Of a stretch of DNA of 21,066 nt, positions 1 through 8,156 are shown piece after piece (the stretch's first letter is position 1; each line of letters opens with the position of its first letter). The translations under genes were made by a program, and so were the position numbers. The notes under the pieces were generated by a model. That model had not been told where the DNA came from. It ran no database searches and saw only the letters and a list, made by a program, of their open reading frames with translations. This stretch comes from Flavobacteriaceae bacterium. Its GTDB lineage: Bacteria; Bacteroidota; Bacteroidia; Flavobacteriales; Flavobacteriaceae. The stretch is taken from assembly GCA_030694835.1 (NCBI GenBank), contig JAUYUF010000093.1, forward strand, positions 1-21,066. Direction: 5' to 3'.

Positions 1-1
1 T

Positions 2-208
2 TTTGGCAATTTATCAAACAAAGAAAATCATCAACTTATCCAATTTAACACCATGGAAAAAGGATATTTTGAAAGTGGAATGGAAATGAATAATCTATTC
101 AAAGGATTTGGTATTAGCTCGTTTTATAGATATGGCCCATATCATCATCAAAATATTAGCAACAACATTGCTATAAAAGTAACTTATAAACTAAGCTTAG
201 GTTTTTAG
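2..208 (+). CDS. C-terminal fragment of an outer-membrane protein, probably DUF5686 family
   Basis: An open frame enters from the left edge and stops at TAG 206-208, leaving 68 residues without a start. The visible part has short alternating polar and hydrophobic stretches, a GFGISSFYRYGPY segment, and ends KLSLGF. A terminal aromatic residue after a beta-strand is typical of an outer-membrane barrel. The FYRYGPY pattern resembles the end of large Bacteroidota proteins with an N-terminal carboxypeptidase-like regulatory domain and a DUF5686 barrel, a family I remember near MMPL transporter genes in Flavobacterium. That family assignment is inference from a short fragment; being the end of a barrel protein is better supported. 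Confidence 0.55.
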   Translation, partial: FGNLSNKENHQLIQFNTMEKGYFESGMEMNNLFKGFGISSFYRYGPYHHQNISNNIAIKVTYKLSLGF

Positions 209-232
209 CACTTACACTAATACCAAATTTTG

Positions 233-240
233 TACATTTG
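233..240 (+). promoter_or_regulatory. -7 promoter element (TACATTTG) for the MMPL exporter gene
   Basis: TACATTTG fits the Bacteroidota sigma-A -7 consensus TAnnTTTG exactly. It ends 14 bases before the ATG, so the transcript would have a leader of about 8-10 bases. No clear -33 TTG is seen at the usual distance. The element lies in the 46-base gap after the upstream gene, so the exporter probably has its own transcript. It continues into GCAAAAAATT, which recurs at the der and era promoters. Confidence 0.65.
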
Positions 241-254
241 CAAAAAATTATTGA

Positions 255-2639
255 ATGGGTTTTTGGAATAGAATTGCACGATTTATCCTCACAAGTAGGT
301 ACTTAATTTTAACTGTCATATTTATTATAACTGTATTTCTTGCATCTCAGATGAAATACATGCAATTTACTCATACAGAGGCCAATTTGCTTCCAGAAGA
401 TCATGAGGTAAATATTACTTACAATAAATTTTTAGATGTTTTTGGCGAAGAAGGAAATATCGTTATTCTTGCAGTACAAGATCCACAACTTTTTACACCA
501 GAAAAATTTAACCATTGGACAAATCTTTCTAATAAGCTAAAAACTTTTGATGAAGTTGAATTAACAGTTGCCTTATCTGATATTAAGAAATTAGTTAAAG
601 ATGAAGAACAAGAAAAATTTGTTCCACAGTCTTTAGTTGAAGGAGAATTACATTCTATAGAAGAAATACAAACACTTAAAAAAGAAGTATTTAACAATCT
701 TCCTTTTTACGATAATTTTATTTATAATAAAGAAACAGGTACCATTAGAACAATGATGTATCTTAAAAAAGACATCATCAATACCAAAATTAGAGAACGT
801 TTTATCATGGATAAATTTATTCCGTTGATAGAAAATTTTGAAAAAGAATCTGGTTTAAAAGTTCACGTATCAGGAATGCCTTATATAAGAACACTCAATT
901 CTCAAAATATTATTGATGAAATGGGAATGTTTGTAGGTTTGGCTTTATTAATAACTTCTCTTATTTTCTTTTTCTTTTTCAGATCATTTAGAGCAACTTT
1001 AATTACTTTTTTGGTAGTAAGTATTGGTGTAATATGGGCTTTTGGGTTTATTGGGTTATTACGATATGAAATTACTGTTTTAACTGCTTTAATTCCTCCT
1101 TTAATTATTGTAATAGGAGTTCCTAATGCCATTTTTCTTATCAATAAATATCAACAAGAGATTAAAATTCACGGAAATCAAGCAAAATCTTTAATTAGGG
1201 TAATTTCTAAAATTGGAAATGCTTCTTTTTTAACAAATATTACAACAGCATCGGGTTTTGCAACTTTCATGTTTACTAATAGTCAACTTCTAAGAGAGTT
1301 TGGGATTATTGCTTCCATCAATATCATGGCTATTTTCTTATTGTCTATTTTACTGATTCCTATTATTTATAGCTTTATGAAAATTCCAAAACGTAAGCAC
1401 TTAAAACATTTGGAACGTAAATGGATTGAAGGAATAGTTTCTTGGATGGAAAAAATGGTTAAAAACCATCGTTTTGCCATTTATGCCACAACTACAACGC
1501 TTATCATTATTAGTATGATAGGAATTTATATGATTCGTATTTCTGGAAGTATTATTGAAGATATGCCAAAAGGCAAACCGTTTTTTAAAGACATTCTTTT
1601 CTTTGAAAAAGAATTTGGCGGAATTATGCCTTTAGAAATTCTTATCGATACTAAAGAAAAAAATGGCGTAATGAAACTTTCAACCTTAAAAAAGATTGAA
1701 AGACTTCAGGACGAAATTGATGAAATCCCAGAATTGTCTAAGCCTATCTCCATTGTAAATGCTGTAAAATACTCTAAACAAGCATACTACAATGGAAATC
1801 CAAAATATTATCAACTTCCTACTTCTATTGAAAAGAATTTTATTTTATCTTATATAAAGAACTCTTCGAACGATATGAATGGACTCAATAATTTTGTCGA
1901 TTCAACAGGACGTTATGTAAGGGTTACCACTTTTATGAAAGACATCGGTACTGATAAAATGGATAAAATTGAAGAACGTCTTTGGGGAATTATCAATAAA
2001 GAATTTCCACAAGAACGGTATAGTGTTATTATGACTGGGAAAGCATTAGTGTTTTTAAAAGGAACAAATTATTTAGTTGAAAATTTAGCTATATCACTTT
2101 TGTTAGCAATTCTACTAATTGGAATATTTATGGCATTTATGTTCCGTTCTTTCAGAATGATAATCATATCTATCATTCCTAATATTTTCCCACTTTTGTT
2201 TACAGCTGGTTTAATGGGTTATTTAGGAATACCAATAAAACCATCAACTATATTAGTTTTTAGTATTGCATTTGGTATTTCTGTTGATGATACAATTCAC
2301 TTCTTAGCTAAATATAGACAAGAGTTAATTGCCAATAATTGGGATATTAACAAATCAGTTTTTGCCTCATTAAGAGGCGCCGGAGTTAGCATGTTTTATA
2401 CATCAATAGTTTTATTCTTCGGATTTTTAGTTTTCACCGTTTCTAGTTTTGGCGGAACTATAGCTTTAGGAGGATTAGTTTCTATAACCTTATTAGTAGC
2501 TATGTTGTCTAACTTAATACTTTTACCATCCTTATTGCTTTCATTAGAATCATTTATCGCTAATAAAGAAACATTAAAAGAGCCTACCATTGAAATTGAT
2601 TTAATTGAAATGGAAGATGATGAAGCAGATGATAAATAA
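255..2639 (+). CDS. MMPL/RND-superfamily exporter, 12 predicted TM segments
   Basis: This 794-residue inner-membrane protein has the duplicated layout of the RND superfamily (MMPL/COG1033 branch). TM1 lies at about 13-31, a periplasmic loop at 32-220, a five-helix block at about 223-376, TM7 at about 407-428, a second periplasmic loop to about 608, and a last five-helix block at about 611-767. The C-terminal tail is acidic (EMEDDEADDK). Proteins of this type use the proton gradient to move lipids or other hydrophobic compounds. The second half carries the charged TM10 motif GISVDDTIHF (D678, D679). The matching TM4 position in the first half reads GVPNAIF, with no acidic residue. No adaptor or outer-membrane factor gene is adjacent, so the substrate cannot be guessed. 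The ATG at 255 fits the promoter at 233-240. The family call is firm and the function is not. Confidence 0.88.
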   Translation: MGFWNRIARFILTSRYLILTVIFIITVFLASQMKYMQFTHTEANLLPEDHEVNITYNKFLDVFGEEGNIVILAVQDPQLFTPEKFNHWTNLSNKLKTFDEVELTVALSDIKKLVKDEEQEKFVPQSLVEGELHSIEEIQTLKKEVFNNLPFYDNFIYNKETGTIRTMMYLKKDIINTKIRERFIMDKFIPLIENFEKESGLKVHVSGMPYIRTLNSQNIIDEMGMFVGLALLITSLIFFFFFRSFRATLITFLVVSIGVIWAFGFIGLLRYEITVLTALIPPLIIVIGVPNAIFLINKYQQEIKIHGNQAKSLIRVISKIGNASFLTNITTASGFATFMFTNSQLLREFGIIASINIMAIFLLSILLIPIIYSFMKIPKRKHLKHLERKWIEGIVSWMEKMVKNHRFAIYATTTTLIIISMIGIYMIRISGSIIEDMPKGKPFFKDILFFEKEFGGIMPLEILIDTKEKNGVMKLSTLKKIERLQDEIDEIPELSKPISIVNAVKYSKQAYYNGNPKYYQLPTSIEKNFILSYIKNSSNDMNGLNNFVDSTGRYVRVTTFMKDIGTDKMDKIEERLWGIINKEFPQERYSVIMTGKALVFLKGTNYLVENLAISLLLAILLIGIFMAFMFRSFRMIIISIIPNIFPLLFTAGLMGYLGIPIKPSTILVFSIAFGISVDDTIHFLAKYRQELIANNWDINKSVFASLRGAGVSMFYTSIVLFFGFLVFTVSSFGGTIALGGLVSITLLVAMLSNLILLPSLLLSLESFIANKETLKEPTIEIDLIEMEDDEADDK

Positions 2640-2672
2640 TACAATCAATTTATTTTAAAACAATCAAAATAA

Positions 2673-2680
2673 TATATTTG
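2673..2680 (+). promoter_or_regulatory. -7 promoter element (TATATTTG) for asnS
   Basis: TATATTTG matches TAnnTTTG and ends 18 bases before the asnS ATG, giving a leader of roughly 12 bases. The gap holds no Shine-Dalgarno sequence. No terminator hairpin separates it from the exporter gene, so some readthrough is possible. Confidence 0.65.
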
Positions 2681-2698
2681 CACTTAAAATAACCTAAA

Positions 2699-4132
2699 AT
2701 GAAAAGAAGTAGCGTTGCTGAGTTATTAAAATCAGATAAATTTCTTAATGAAGTTAAAGTTAAAGGCTGGGTAAGAACTTTTAGAAGCAATCGATTTATT
2801 GCTTTAAATGACGGTTCTACCATTAATAATATTCAATGTGTTGTAGACTTTGAAACATTTGATGAATCTCTTTTAAAAAGAGTAACAACTGGAGCGGCAA
2901 TTGCGGTAAAAGGAACTTTGATTGAAAGTCAAGGAAAAGGACAAACAGTTGAAATACAAGTTTCTTCAATTAAAATTTTAGGAGATTCTGACCCAGAAGT
3001 ATATCCAATTCAACCAAAACAACACAGTTTAGAATTTTTAAGAGAAAATGCTCACTTAAGAATTAGAACTAATACTTTTGCTTCTGTAATGCGCGTTAGA
3101 TCTACTTTATCTTTCGCAATCCACAAGTATTTTACTGATAATGGATTTTACAATGTTCACACACCAATTATTACAGGTTCTGATGCTGAAGGTGCAGGTG
3201 AAATGTTTACTGTTACAACGCTAGATTTGAACAATCCTAAAAGAGATGAAAGTGGAAAAATTGATTTCTCAGAAGATTTCTTTGGAAAAAACACCAACTT
3301 AACAGTTTCTGGTCAATTAGAAGCTGAAACTTTTGCAATGGCTTTAAGTAAAGTTTATACTTTCGGACCCACTTTTAGAGCAGAAAACTCAAACACATCT
3401 CGTCATTTAGCAGAATTTTGGATGATTGAACCAGAAGTTGCTTTTAATGATTTAATGGATAATATGGATTTGGCTGAAGATTTTATCAAATATGTTATCA
3501 AATATGTTTTAACAAATTGTGCCGATGATTTAACTTTTTTAGAACAAAGATTAATTCAGGAAGATAAATCAAAGCCACAAAATCAGCGTGCTGAAATGGC
3601 TCTTTTAGAAAAATTAAATTTTGTAATCGATAATAATTTTAAGCGCGTAAGTTATACTGAAGCTATTGAAATATTAATGGATTCTACTCCTAATAAAAAG
3701 AAAAAATTTCAATATATCATTAAAGAATGGGGTGCAGATTTACAAAGTGAACATGAGCGCTTTTTAGTAGAACAACACTTTAAATGTCCAGTGATTTTGT
3801 TTGATTATCCAGCAACTATTAAAGCATTTTACATGCGTTTAAACGAAGATGGAAAAACAGTTAGAGCTATGGATGTGCTTTTTCCTGGAATTGGAGAAAT
3901 TGTTGGAGGTTCACAACGTGAAGAGCGTTATGATGTTTTAAAAGCTAAAATGGAAGCTAATCATATTGATGAAAAAGAATTATGGTGGTATTTAGATACT
4001 CGTAAATTTGGAACTGCTGTTCATAGCGGATTTGGTTTAGGCTTTGAGCGATTGGTTCAGTTCGTTACTGGTATGGGAAATATCAGAGACGTAATTCCTT
4101 TTCCAAGAACTCCACAAAATGCTGAATTTTAA
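2699..4132 (+). CDS. asnS: asparaginyl-tRNA synthetase
   Basis: This cytosolic class IIb aminoacyl-tRNA synthetase charges tRNA-Asn with asparagine using ATP. Its 477 residues are slightly above the usual bacterial length of about 465. An N-terminal OB-fold anticodon-binding domain covers about 17-100 (VKGWVRTFRS at 21-30). The catalytic domain follows, with motif 2 around FRAEN and RHLAEFWMIEPE (226-246) and motif 3 GFGLGFERLVQF (444-455), ending IRDVIPFPRTP. This ending distinguishes AsnRS from the related AspRS and LysRS. The gene has its own promoter and a strong terminator at 4151-4186, so it is probably monocistronic. The ATG at 2699 sits just after the predicted promoter. Confidence 0.97.
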   Translation: MKRSSVAELLKSDKFLNEVKVKGWVRTFRSNRFIALNDGSTINNIQCVVDFETFDESLLKRVTTGAAIAVKGTLIESQGKGQTVEIQVSSIKILGDSDPEVYPIQPKQHSLEFLRENAHLRIRTNTFASVMRVRSTLSFAIHKYFTDNGFYNVHTPIITGSDAEGAGEMFTVTTLDLNNPKRDESGKIDFSEDFFGKNTNLTVSGQLEAETFAMALSKVYTFGPTFRAENSNTSRHLAEFWMIEPEVAFNDLMDNMDLAEDFIKYVIKYVLTNCADDLTFLEQRLIQEDKSKPQNQRAEMALLEKLNFVIDNNFKRVSYTEAIEILMDSTPNKKKKFQYIIKEWGADLQSEHERFLVEQHFKCPVILFDYPATIKAFYMRLNEDGKTVRAMDVLFPGIGEIVGGSQREERYDVLKAKMEANHIDEKELWWYLDTRKFGTAVHSGFGLGFERLVQFVTGMGNIRDVIPFPRTPQNAEF

Positions 4133-4150
4133 ATTTAAAATAATATAGAT

Positions 4151-4186
4151 AAAAAGAGAAAAATGATGTTTTTTCTCTTTTTTTTT
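4151..4186 (+). terminator. Rho-independent terminator after asnS
   Basis: A perfect 13-bp inverted repeat AAAAAGAGAAAAA (4151-4163) / TTTTTCTCTTTTT (4170-4182) encloses a 6-base loop and runs into further T residues. The stem is AT-rich with only two G-C pairs, so it is weaker than its length suggests. It lies 18 bases after the asnS stop. Confidence 0.7.
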
Positions 4187-4211
4187 AATTCAAATCGTTC
4201 GCATCTTTTCT

Positions 4212-4219
4212 TATCTTTG
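4212..4219 (+). promoter_or_regulatory. -7 promoter element (TATCTTTG) for rpoN
   Basis: TATCTTTG matches TAnnTTTG and ends only 6 bases before the rpoN ATG. A start site 4-7 bases after the element would fall at 4223-4226, on or next to the start codon. No clear -33 TTG is seen. It lies downstream of the asnS terminator, as expected for a separate unit. Confidence 0.6.
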
Positions 4220-4225
4220 TAAGAT

Positions 4226-5683
4226 ATGTTAAAGCAAGGATTACATCAAAAATTACTTCAAAAACTTTCTCCTCAGCAAATTCAGTTGATGAAAATGATT
4301 CAATTGCCTACTTTGGCATTTGAGCAACGCATTAAGCAAGAAATTGAAGAAAATCCAGCTTTAGAAAGTGAAGTAATTGAAGAAGAAGATCAGTATGAAA
4401 ATCAATCTGAATCAGAATATGATGATGAAGAAAATCAAGTAATCAACACAGAAAATATCAATATTGATGAATATTTGAGTGATGATGAAATTCCTGATTA
4501 TAAACTTTATGCCAATAATTATTCTGATGATGATGAAGTTAGAGAAATGCCACACGCTGCCGGAACTTCTTTTACTCAATATTTAAAAACTCAGTTACAT
4601 TCCTATAGATTTACAGAAAAAGAAGAACAAATCATTGATTTTATTATTGGCAGTTTAGATGATTCTGGATATTTAAGAAGAGAATTAGTAGATATTGTAG
4701 ATGATTTGGCCTTTTCTCTTAATATCTATTCAGATGAAAATGAAGTGGAAAAAATGCTTAAAATAATTCAATCTTTAGATCCTGTAGGAGTTGGTGCTCG
4801 TGATTTGCAAGAATGTTTAATTATTCAGCTTCAACATAGAAATAAATCAAAAATTCGCGATTTAGCTATTGATATCCTTGAAAATTCATTCGATCATTTT
4901 GCTAAAAAACATTATAATAAATTACTTGTTAAACATAATATTAATGAAGATGATTTACGCGATATTATTGCTGAAATCTCAAAATTAAATCCAAAACCCG
5001 GTGGTTCTTACGTAGGAACAATAAAAATGGTAGAACAGATTGTTCCAGATTTCACTATCCGAATTGTTGACAATGAAATTGAACTTTTCTTAAATTCTAG
5101 AAATGCTCCAGAACTTCATATTTCAAATGAGTACACTAACATGCTACGCTCTTACAAAGAAAGTAGCGAAAAATCTAAATCTCAAAAAGAGGCTGTTTTA
5201 TTTATCAAACAAAAATTAGATTCGGCTAAATGGTTTATTGATGCCATTAAACAACGTCAACAAACTTTATTGGTTACTATGGATGCTATTGTTCAATATC
5301 AGAAAGAATACTTTTTGACGGGTGATGAACGCAATTTGCGTCCAATGATTTTAAAAGATATTGCCGATTTAATTGAGATGGATGTTTCTACAGTTTCAAG
5401 AGTTGCTAACAGTAAATATATTGCCACACCTTATGGTACAAAATTGATTAAAGAATATTTTTCAGAATCAATGAAAAATGCTGAAGGTGAGGATGTCTCT
5501 ACTATTGAAATAAAGAATATTTTAGAAACTGTTGTGCAAAATGAAAATAAAAGAAAACCTCACACAGACGATAAATTGGCAAAAATATTAAAAGAAAAAG
5601 GATTTCCAATTGCTAGAAGAACTGTTGCAAAGTACAGAGAATTATTAGATATACCTGTAGCTCGTTTGCGTAAAGAAATATAA
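4226..5683 (+). CDS. rpoN: RNA polymerase sigma-54 factor
   Basis: RpoN directs core RNA polymerase to -24/-12 promoters, where ATP-dependent enhancer-binding proteins must activate it. The 485 residues carry all three expected parts. The N-terminal activator-interacting region is rich in Gln and Leu (about 1-48, QKLSPQQIQLMKMIQLP). An acidic linker at about 48-105 is followed by the core-binding domain. The C-terminal DNA-binding region holds a helix-turn-helix (MDVSTVSRVANSKYI) and the RpoN box ARRTVAKYRE at 463-472. The box normally reads ARRTVAKYR, so it is intact. A PAP2-like membrane protein gene follows after 2 bases and is probably co-transcribed. No sigma-54 activator is encoded in this window. 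Confidence 0.97.
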   Translation: MLKQGLHQKLLQKLSPQQIQLMKMIQLPTLAFEQRIKQEIEENPALESEVIEEEDQYENQSESEYDDEENQVINTENINIDEYLSDDEIPDYKLYANNYSDDDEVREMPHAAGTSFTQYLKTQLHSYRFTEKEEQIIDFIIGSLDDSGYLRRELVDIVDDLAFSLNIYSDENEVEKMLKIIQSLDPVGVGARDLQECLIIQLQHRNKSKIRDLAIDILENSFDHFAKKHYNKLLVKHNINEDDLRDIIAEISKLNPKPGGSYVGTIKMVEQIVPDFTIRIVDNEIELFLNSRNAPELHISNEYTNMLRSYKESSEKSKSQKEAVLFIKQKLDSAKWFIDAIKQRQQTLLVTMDAIVQYQKEYFLTGDERNLRPMILKDIADLIEMDVSTVSRVANSKYIATPYGTKLIKEYFSESMKNAEGEDVSTIEIKNILETVVQNENKRKPHTDDKLAKILKEKGFPIARRTVAKYRELLDIPVARLRKEI

Positions 5684-5685
5684 TT

Positions 5686-6291
5686 ATGTGGTTTTACAAA
5701 TTCATTTCCTATTTATTTCATCCTGTTTTTATTCCATTTTTTGGCACTTGTCTGTATTTTTTAATTTTTCCTCTTAATATTGATTCATATCAAGTTCAAA
5801 TAATTTTAACCTATATTTTTCTAGGAACTGTTGTAGTGCCTACACTATTTCTTAGGTTATTAAAACATTTTAAACTTATTGAAAGTTTTCAAATTCCGAG
5901 TGTAAATGAACGAAAATTGCCTATTTTATTTTTTTTACTTATTTCATTTTTAGCAACTAAAATTTTAAGTTCTTATAGAATCTTACCTGATTTAACAATC
6001 ATGTTTATAGGAATTACCTTTATAAGTCTTATAGCTTACTTTTTTATTTCATTAAAATTTAAAATAAGCCTCCATGCTATAAGTATTGGTGGTGTTATTG
6101 GTGTTATTTTAGCTTTAAGTAAATTATATAGAATGAACCTCATTTTCTTAATTTCAATTCTATTTTTAATTGCAGGAATTATAATATCATCTCGTTTAAA
6201 ACTTAGAGTTCATAGTAATTTAGAAGTGTATTTGGGCTTTGTACTAGGAATTACAATACAATATGGTATTTTCTATTACTACAGTATATAA
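5686..6291 (+). CDS. small polytopic membrane protein with a degenerate PAP2-like signature
   Basis: This 201-residue inner-membrane protein has about six hydrophobic helices. It starts 2 bases after the rpoN stop, so the two genes almost surely share a transcript. Two segments recall the PAP2 phosphatase family. SLHAISIGG (about 128-136) sits where PSGH would be. SRLKLRVHSNLE has the spacing SR-x5-H-x3-E, where the family has SR-x5-H-x3-D, and is followed by VYLGFVLG like the usual DVxxGxxxG helix. ERKLP at about 75-79 may be the remains of the KxxxxxxRP motif. The weakened motifs make phosphatase activity doubtful. It may be a PAP2-fold protein that lost or changed its activity. Its 3' end overlaps the convergent PorT-like gene by 13 bases. 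Confidence 0.75.
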   Translation: MWFYKFISYLFHPVFIPFFGTCLYFLIFPLNIDSYQVQIILTYIFLGTVVVPTLFLRLLKHFKLIESFQIPSVNERKLPILFFLLISFLATKILSSYRILPDLTIMFIGITFISLIAYFFISLKFKISLHAISIGGVIGVILALSKLYRMNLIFLISILFLIAGIIISSRLKLRVHSNLEVYLGFVLGITIQYGIFYYYSI

Positions 6292-6950
6292 AATATCAAA
6301 CCTACTTTTAATACTCTAATAGATGTGTTTTCATTATTGATTTTAACATTATTATATAAAGGATTTAATCCAAAATAAGTGTATAAATTAAATGAACTAT
6401 ACCCTGCACTTAAAGTTAATCCATATTGCCATTCATTTAACTTTTCTGGATTATTTATTTTATAATTTATTGATGAATCTATAAAAGTGTATTCATTTTT
6501 ATAGAGATATGAAACCTTAATTCCTGAATAAATCCTCCAAAATTTAAATTTATCAGGAGTAGATGTTCTCCATCTAAATTCTAAAGGAACTTCAATAGCT
6601 TTTGTTGAAATTTTATTAGTATCATAATTTTCATTTTGTAATGAAAATTGAAACAATCCATTATTTTCAACCATTTTAAGATTATTTTTAAAAGTATCAC
6701 TAGCATATCCTAAACCAATACCGATCCCAATATTTCTTCTATTATTTAGAGGTATATCTTTAATAAATCCAAATGAAATTCCGTTAGAAAAACCATAAGT
6801 TTTAAAACCATCAGGAGTATTAATCAAATTATTATTAAGAACTGAAAAGTATAACTGATCTTCTAAATAATTAAAAAGTGAATCTGTTTTATTTTGAGTA
6901 AAACCTACAAAATAAATTAATAAAGCTAAAATTAGTAATCTAATTTTCAT
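6279..6950 (-). CDS. PorT-like outer-membrane beta-barrel protein
   Basis: The 223-residue protein starts with a signal peptide (MKIRLLILALLIYFVGFTQ, cleavage near 19-20). The rest is alternating beta-strand sequence with repeated GIGIGLGY-type and GLTLSAGYS-type strands and a C-terminal hydrophobic strand, VLKVGLIFYIL. This is the pattern of the small outer-membrane beta-barrel (PorT/OMP_b-brl_2) family common in Bacteroidota. It should sit in the outer membrane. Its role is unknown, and membership does not imply the type IX secretion role of PorT itself. It follows the exbD genes on the same strand but is cut off by the terminator at 7006-7035. A weak -7-like TATATTTA at 6980-6987 is about 30 bases upstream of the ATG. 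The stop lies inside the 3' end of the + strand membrane gene. Confidence 0.75.
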   Translation of the reverse strand: MKIRLLILALLIYFVGFTQNKTDSLFNYLEDQLYFSVLNNNLINTPDGFKTYGFSNGISFGFIKDIPLNNRRNIGIGIGLGYASDTFKNNLKMVENNGLFQFSLQNENYDTNKISTKAIEVPLEFRWRTSTPDKFKFWRIYSGIKVSYLYKNEYTFIDSSINYKINNPEKLNEWQYGLTLSAGYSSFNLYTYFGLNPLYNNVKINNENTSIRVLKVGLIFYIL

Positions 6951-7005
6951 TTAATCCATTTTAATAACAATAGAAAAAGTAAATATATTATTCTACTAAA
7001 TTAAT

Positions 7006-7035
7006 AAAAAAAGGCAACCTAATGGCTGCCTTTTT
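7006..7035 (-). terminator. Rho-independent terminator closing the exbB-exbD unit
   Basis: Read on the - strand, AAAAAGGCAGCC, a 4-base loop ATTA, and GGTTGCCTTTTT form a 12-bp stem with one G-U pair, followed by more T. On the + strand the same position would be an A-C mismatch, so the - strand is favoured. It lies 25 bases after the second exbD stop and separates the PorT-like gene from the cluster. Confidence 0.85.
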
Positions 7036-7060
7036 AAACTATATACAATTAAAATATTAT

Positions 7061-7534
7061 CTACTTAAAATTATCTTTAACGTCACCAGGTTTACTTGAG
7101 TAACTAATTTTTAGAGCATTAATATCTCTTAATTCTTTTTTGATATCAGTAATTGTACCTACATATGAATTAATATCAGCTTTGATAGAAACAGTCATAT
7201 AAGGAACTTCATCTTCATTGTGTTTAGCTCTTTCAGAGTATATAAACGCCCTAACATCTTTAACAGTTGAAAGTTTGTCATTTAACTGAATTTTATCGCC
7301 TGCACCATATTTACTATCTTTTGCTTTACCAATGTAGATAGTACTTACCAAACTTTTCTGCTCTAATTTTTTTACTTCTTTGGCACTAGGAAGTAACGGT
7401 TTTTTGATTAATAAATCCGTTTCTCTCATTGTTGTAGATACCATAAAGAAAAAAAGTAGCATAAATACGATATCTGGCAATGAAGCTGTAGATATTGCAG
7501 GTAACCCTTTCTTATTCTTTCTAAATTTAGACAT
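7061..7534 (-). CDS. exbD: ExbD/TolR family proton-channel subunit (second copy)
   Basis: ExbD proteins have one membrane helix and a periplasmic domain. With ExbB they use the proton-motive force to energise TonB or Tol-type partners. This 157-residue copy has a basic cytosolic N-terminus, then the helix LPDIVFMLLFFFMVST (19-34) with the invariant aspartate at D21. A periplasmic domain with the usual MTVSIKADINSYVGTI region follows. It starts 11 bases after the upstream exbD stop and is the last gene of the cluster. Two different ExbDs beside one ExbB are common in Bacteroidota, where they may form mixed complexes. Which TonB they serve cannot be told here. Confidence 0.92.
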   Translation of the reverse strand: MSKFRKNKKGLPAISTASLPDIVFMLLFFFMVSTTMRETDLLIKKPLLPSAKEVKKLEQKSLVSTIYIGKAKDSKYGAGDKIQLNDKLSTVKDVRAFIYSERAKHNEDEVPYMTVSIKADINSYVGTITDIKKELRDINALKISYSSKPGDVKDNFK

Positions 7535-7545
7535 ATCTATCTTTA

Positions 7546-8151
7546 TTAGTTTGTTGGTTCGGCTTCAGAAATAATTTGAGGATATTTATTTTTAATATTC
7601 TCAACTTTTTCTTTTAACTCTTCATTTTTCTTATCGTTCTGCAAATCTTTCACCAAAGCTGTATAAGTTTTTCCATAAAGTTTTAAACCTAATTCATCTC
7701 TTAACTCAGTATAAGCAGCTTCTAATTCATTTTGTACGGCTATAAATGGACCGTAATTAGTTGCTCTATCACTTTGAATTGAAATAATTGCTTTTGAAGG
7801 ATGATCGGAAGATCTTGGATCCCTTTCACCAGTACACCAAGTACACTCTTCTCCGTCTTCATTAGTTCCTCCACCATTATTGATAAACTTCTTTGCGGCA
7901 ACTTTTATTTGATCAATATTTAAATATTCGCCTTCAACCAAAAATTGATTGTTTCTATTGATGTTTACCTCAAATACGTTTTTCTCTTTTAAAACTGGTG
8001 GCTCATACCCTGGTGGTGGTTTCTCAGGTAGTTTTCTTGCAATACCTGAATCAACATCCATTGTTGTTGTTACTAAGAAAAATATCAATAGTAAGAACGC
8101 AATGTCGGCCATTGAGCCAGCGTTAATTTCAGGGTTTTCTCTTCTTGCCAT
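7546..8151 (-). CDS. exbD: ExbD/TolR family proton-channel subunit with CxxC insert (first copy)
   Basis: This 201-residue ExbD has the short N-terminus MARRENPEINAGS and the helix MADIAFLLLIFFLVTTT (14-30) with the invariant aspartate at D16. A periplasmic domain follows, ending in a charged, probably helical tail (about 163-195). It is longer than classical ExbD (about 140 residues). An insert at about 92-117 in the periplasmic domain carries CTWC (C103, C106) and an acidic, glycine-rich surround. The pair could form a disulphide or bind a metal. The start lies 5 bases downstream of the stop of the four-helix membrane gene, so co-translation is likely. Confidence 0.92.
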   Translation of the reverse strand: MARRENPEINAGSMADIAFLLLIFFLVTTTMDVDSGIARKLPEKPPPGYEPPVLKEKNVFEVNINRNNQFLVEGEYLNIDQIKVAAKKFINNGGGTNEDGEECTWCTGERDPRSSDHPSKAIISIQSDRATNYGPFIAVQNELEAAYTELRDELGLKLYGKTYTALVKDLQNDKKNEELKEKVENIKNKYPQIISEAEPTN

Positions 8152-8156
8152 ATTAT

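Noticed and set aside
419..1144. Two - strand open frames of 80-92 codons inside the MMPL gene
   Set aside because: Both are antisense to a clear RND-family coding sequence and have low-complexity content without motifs.
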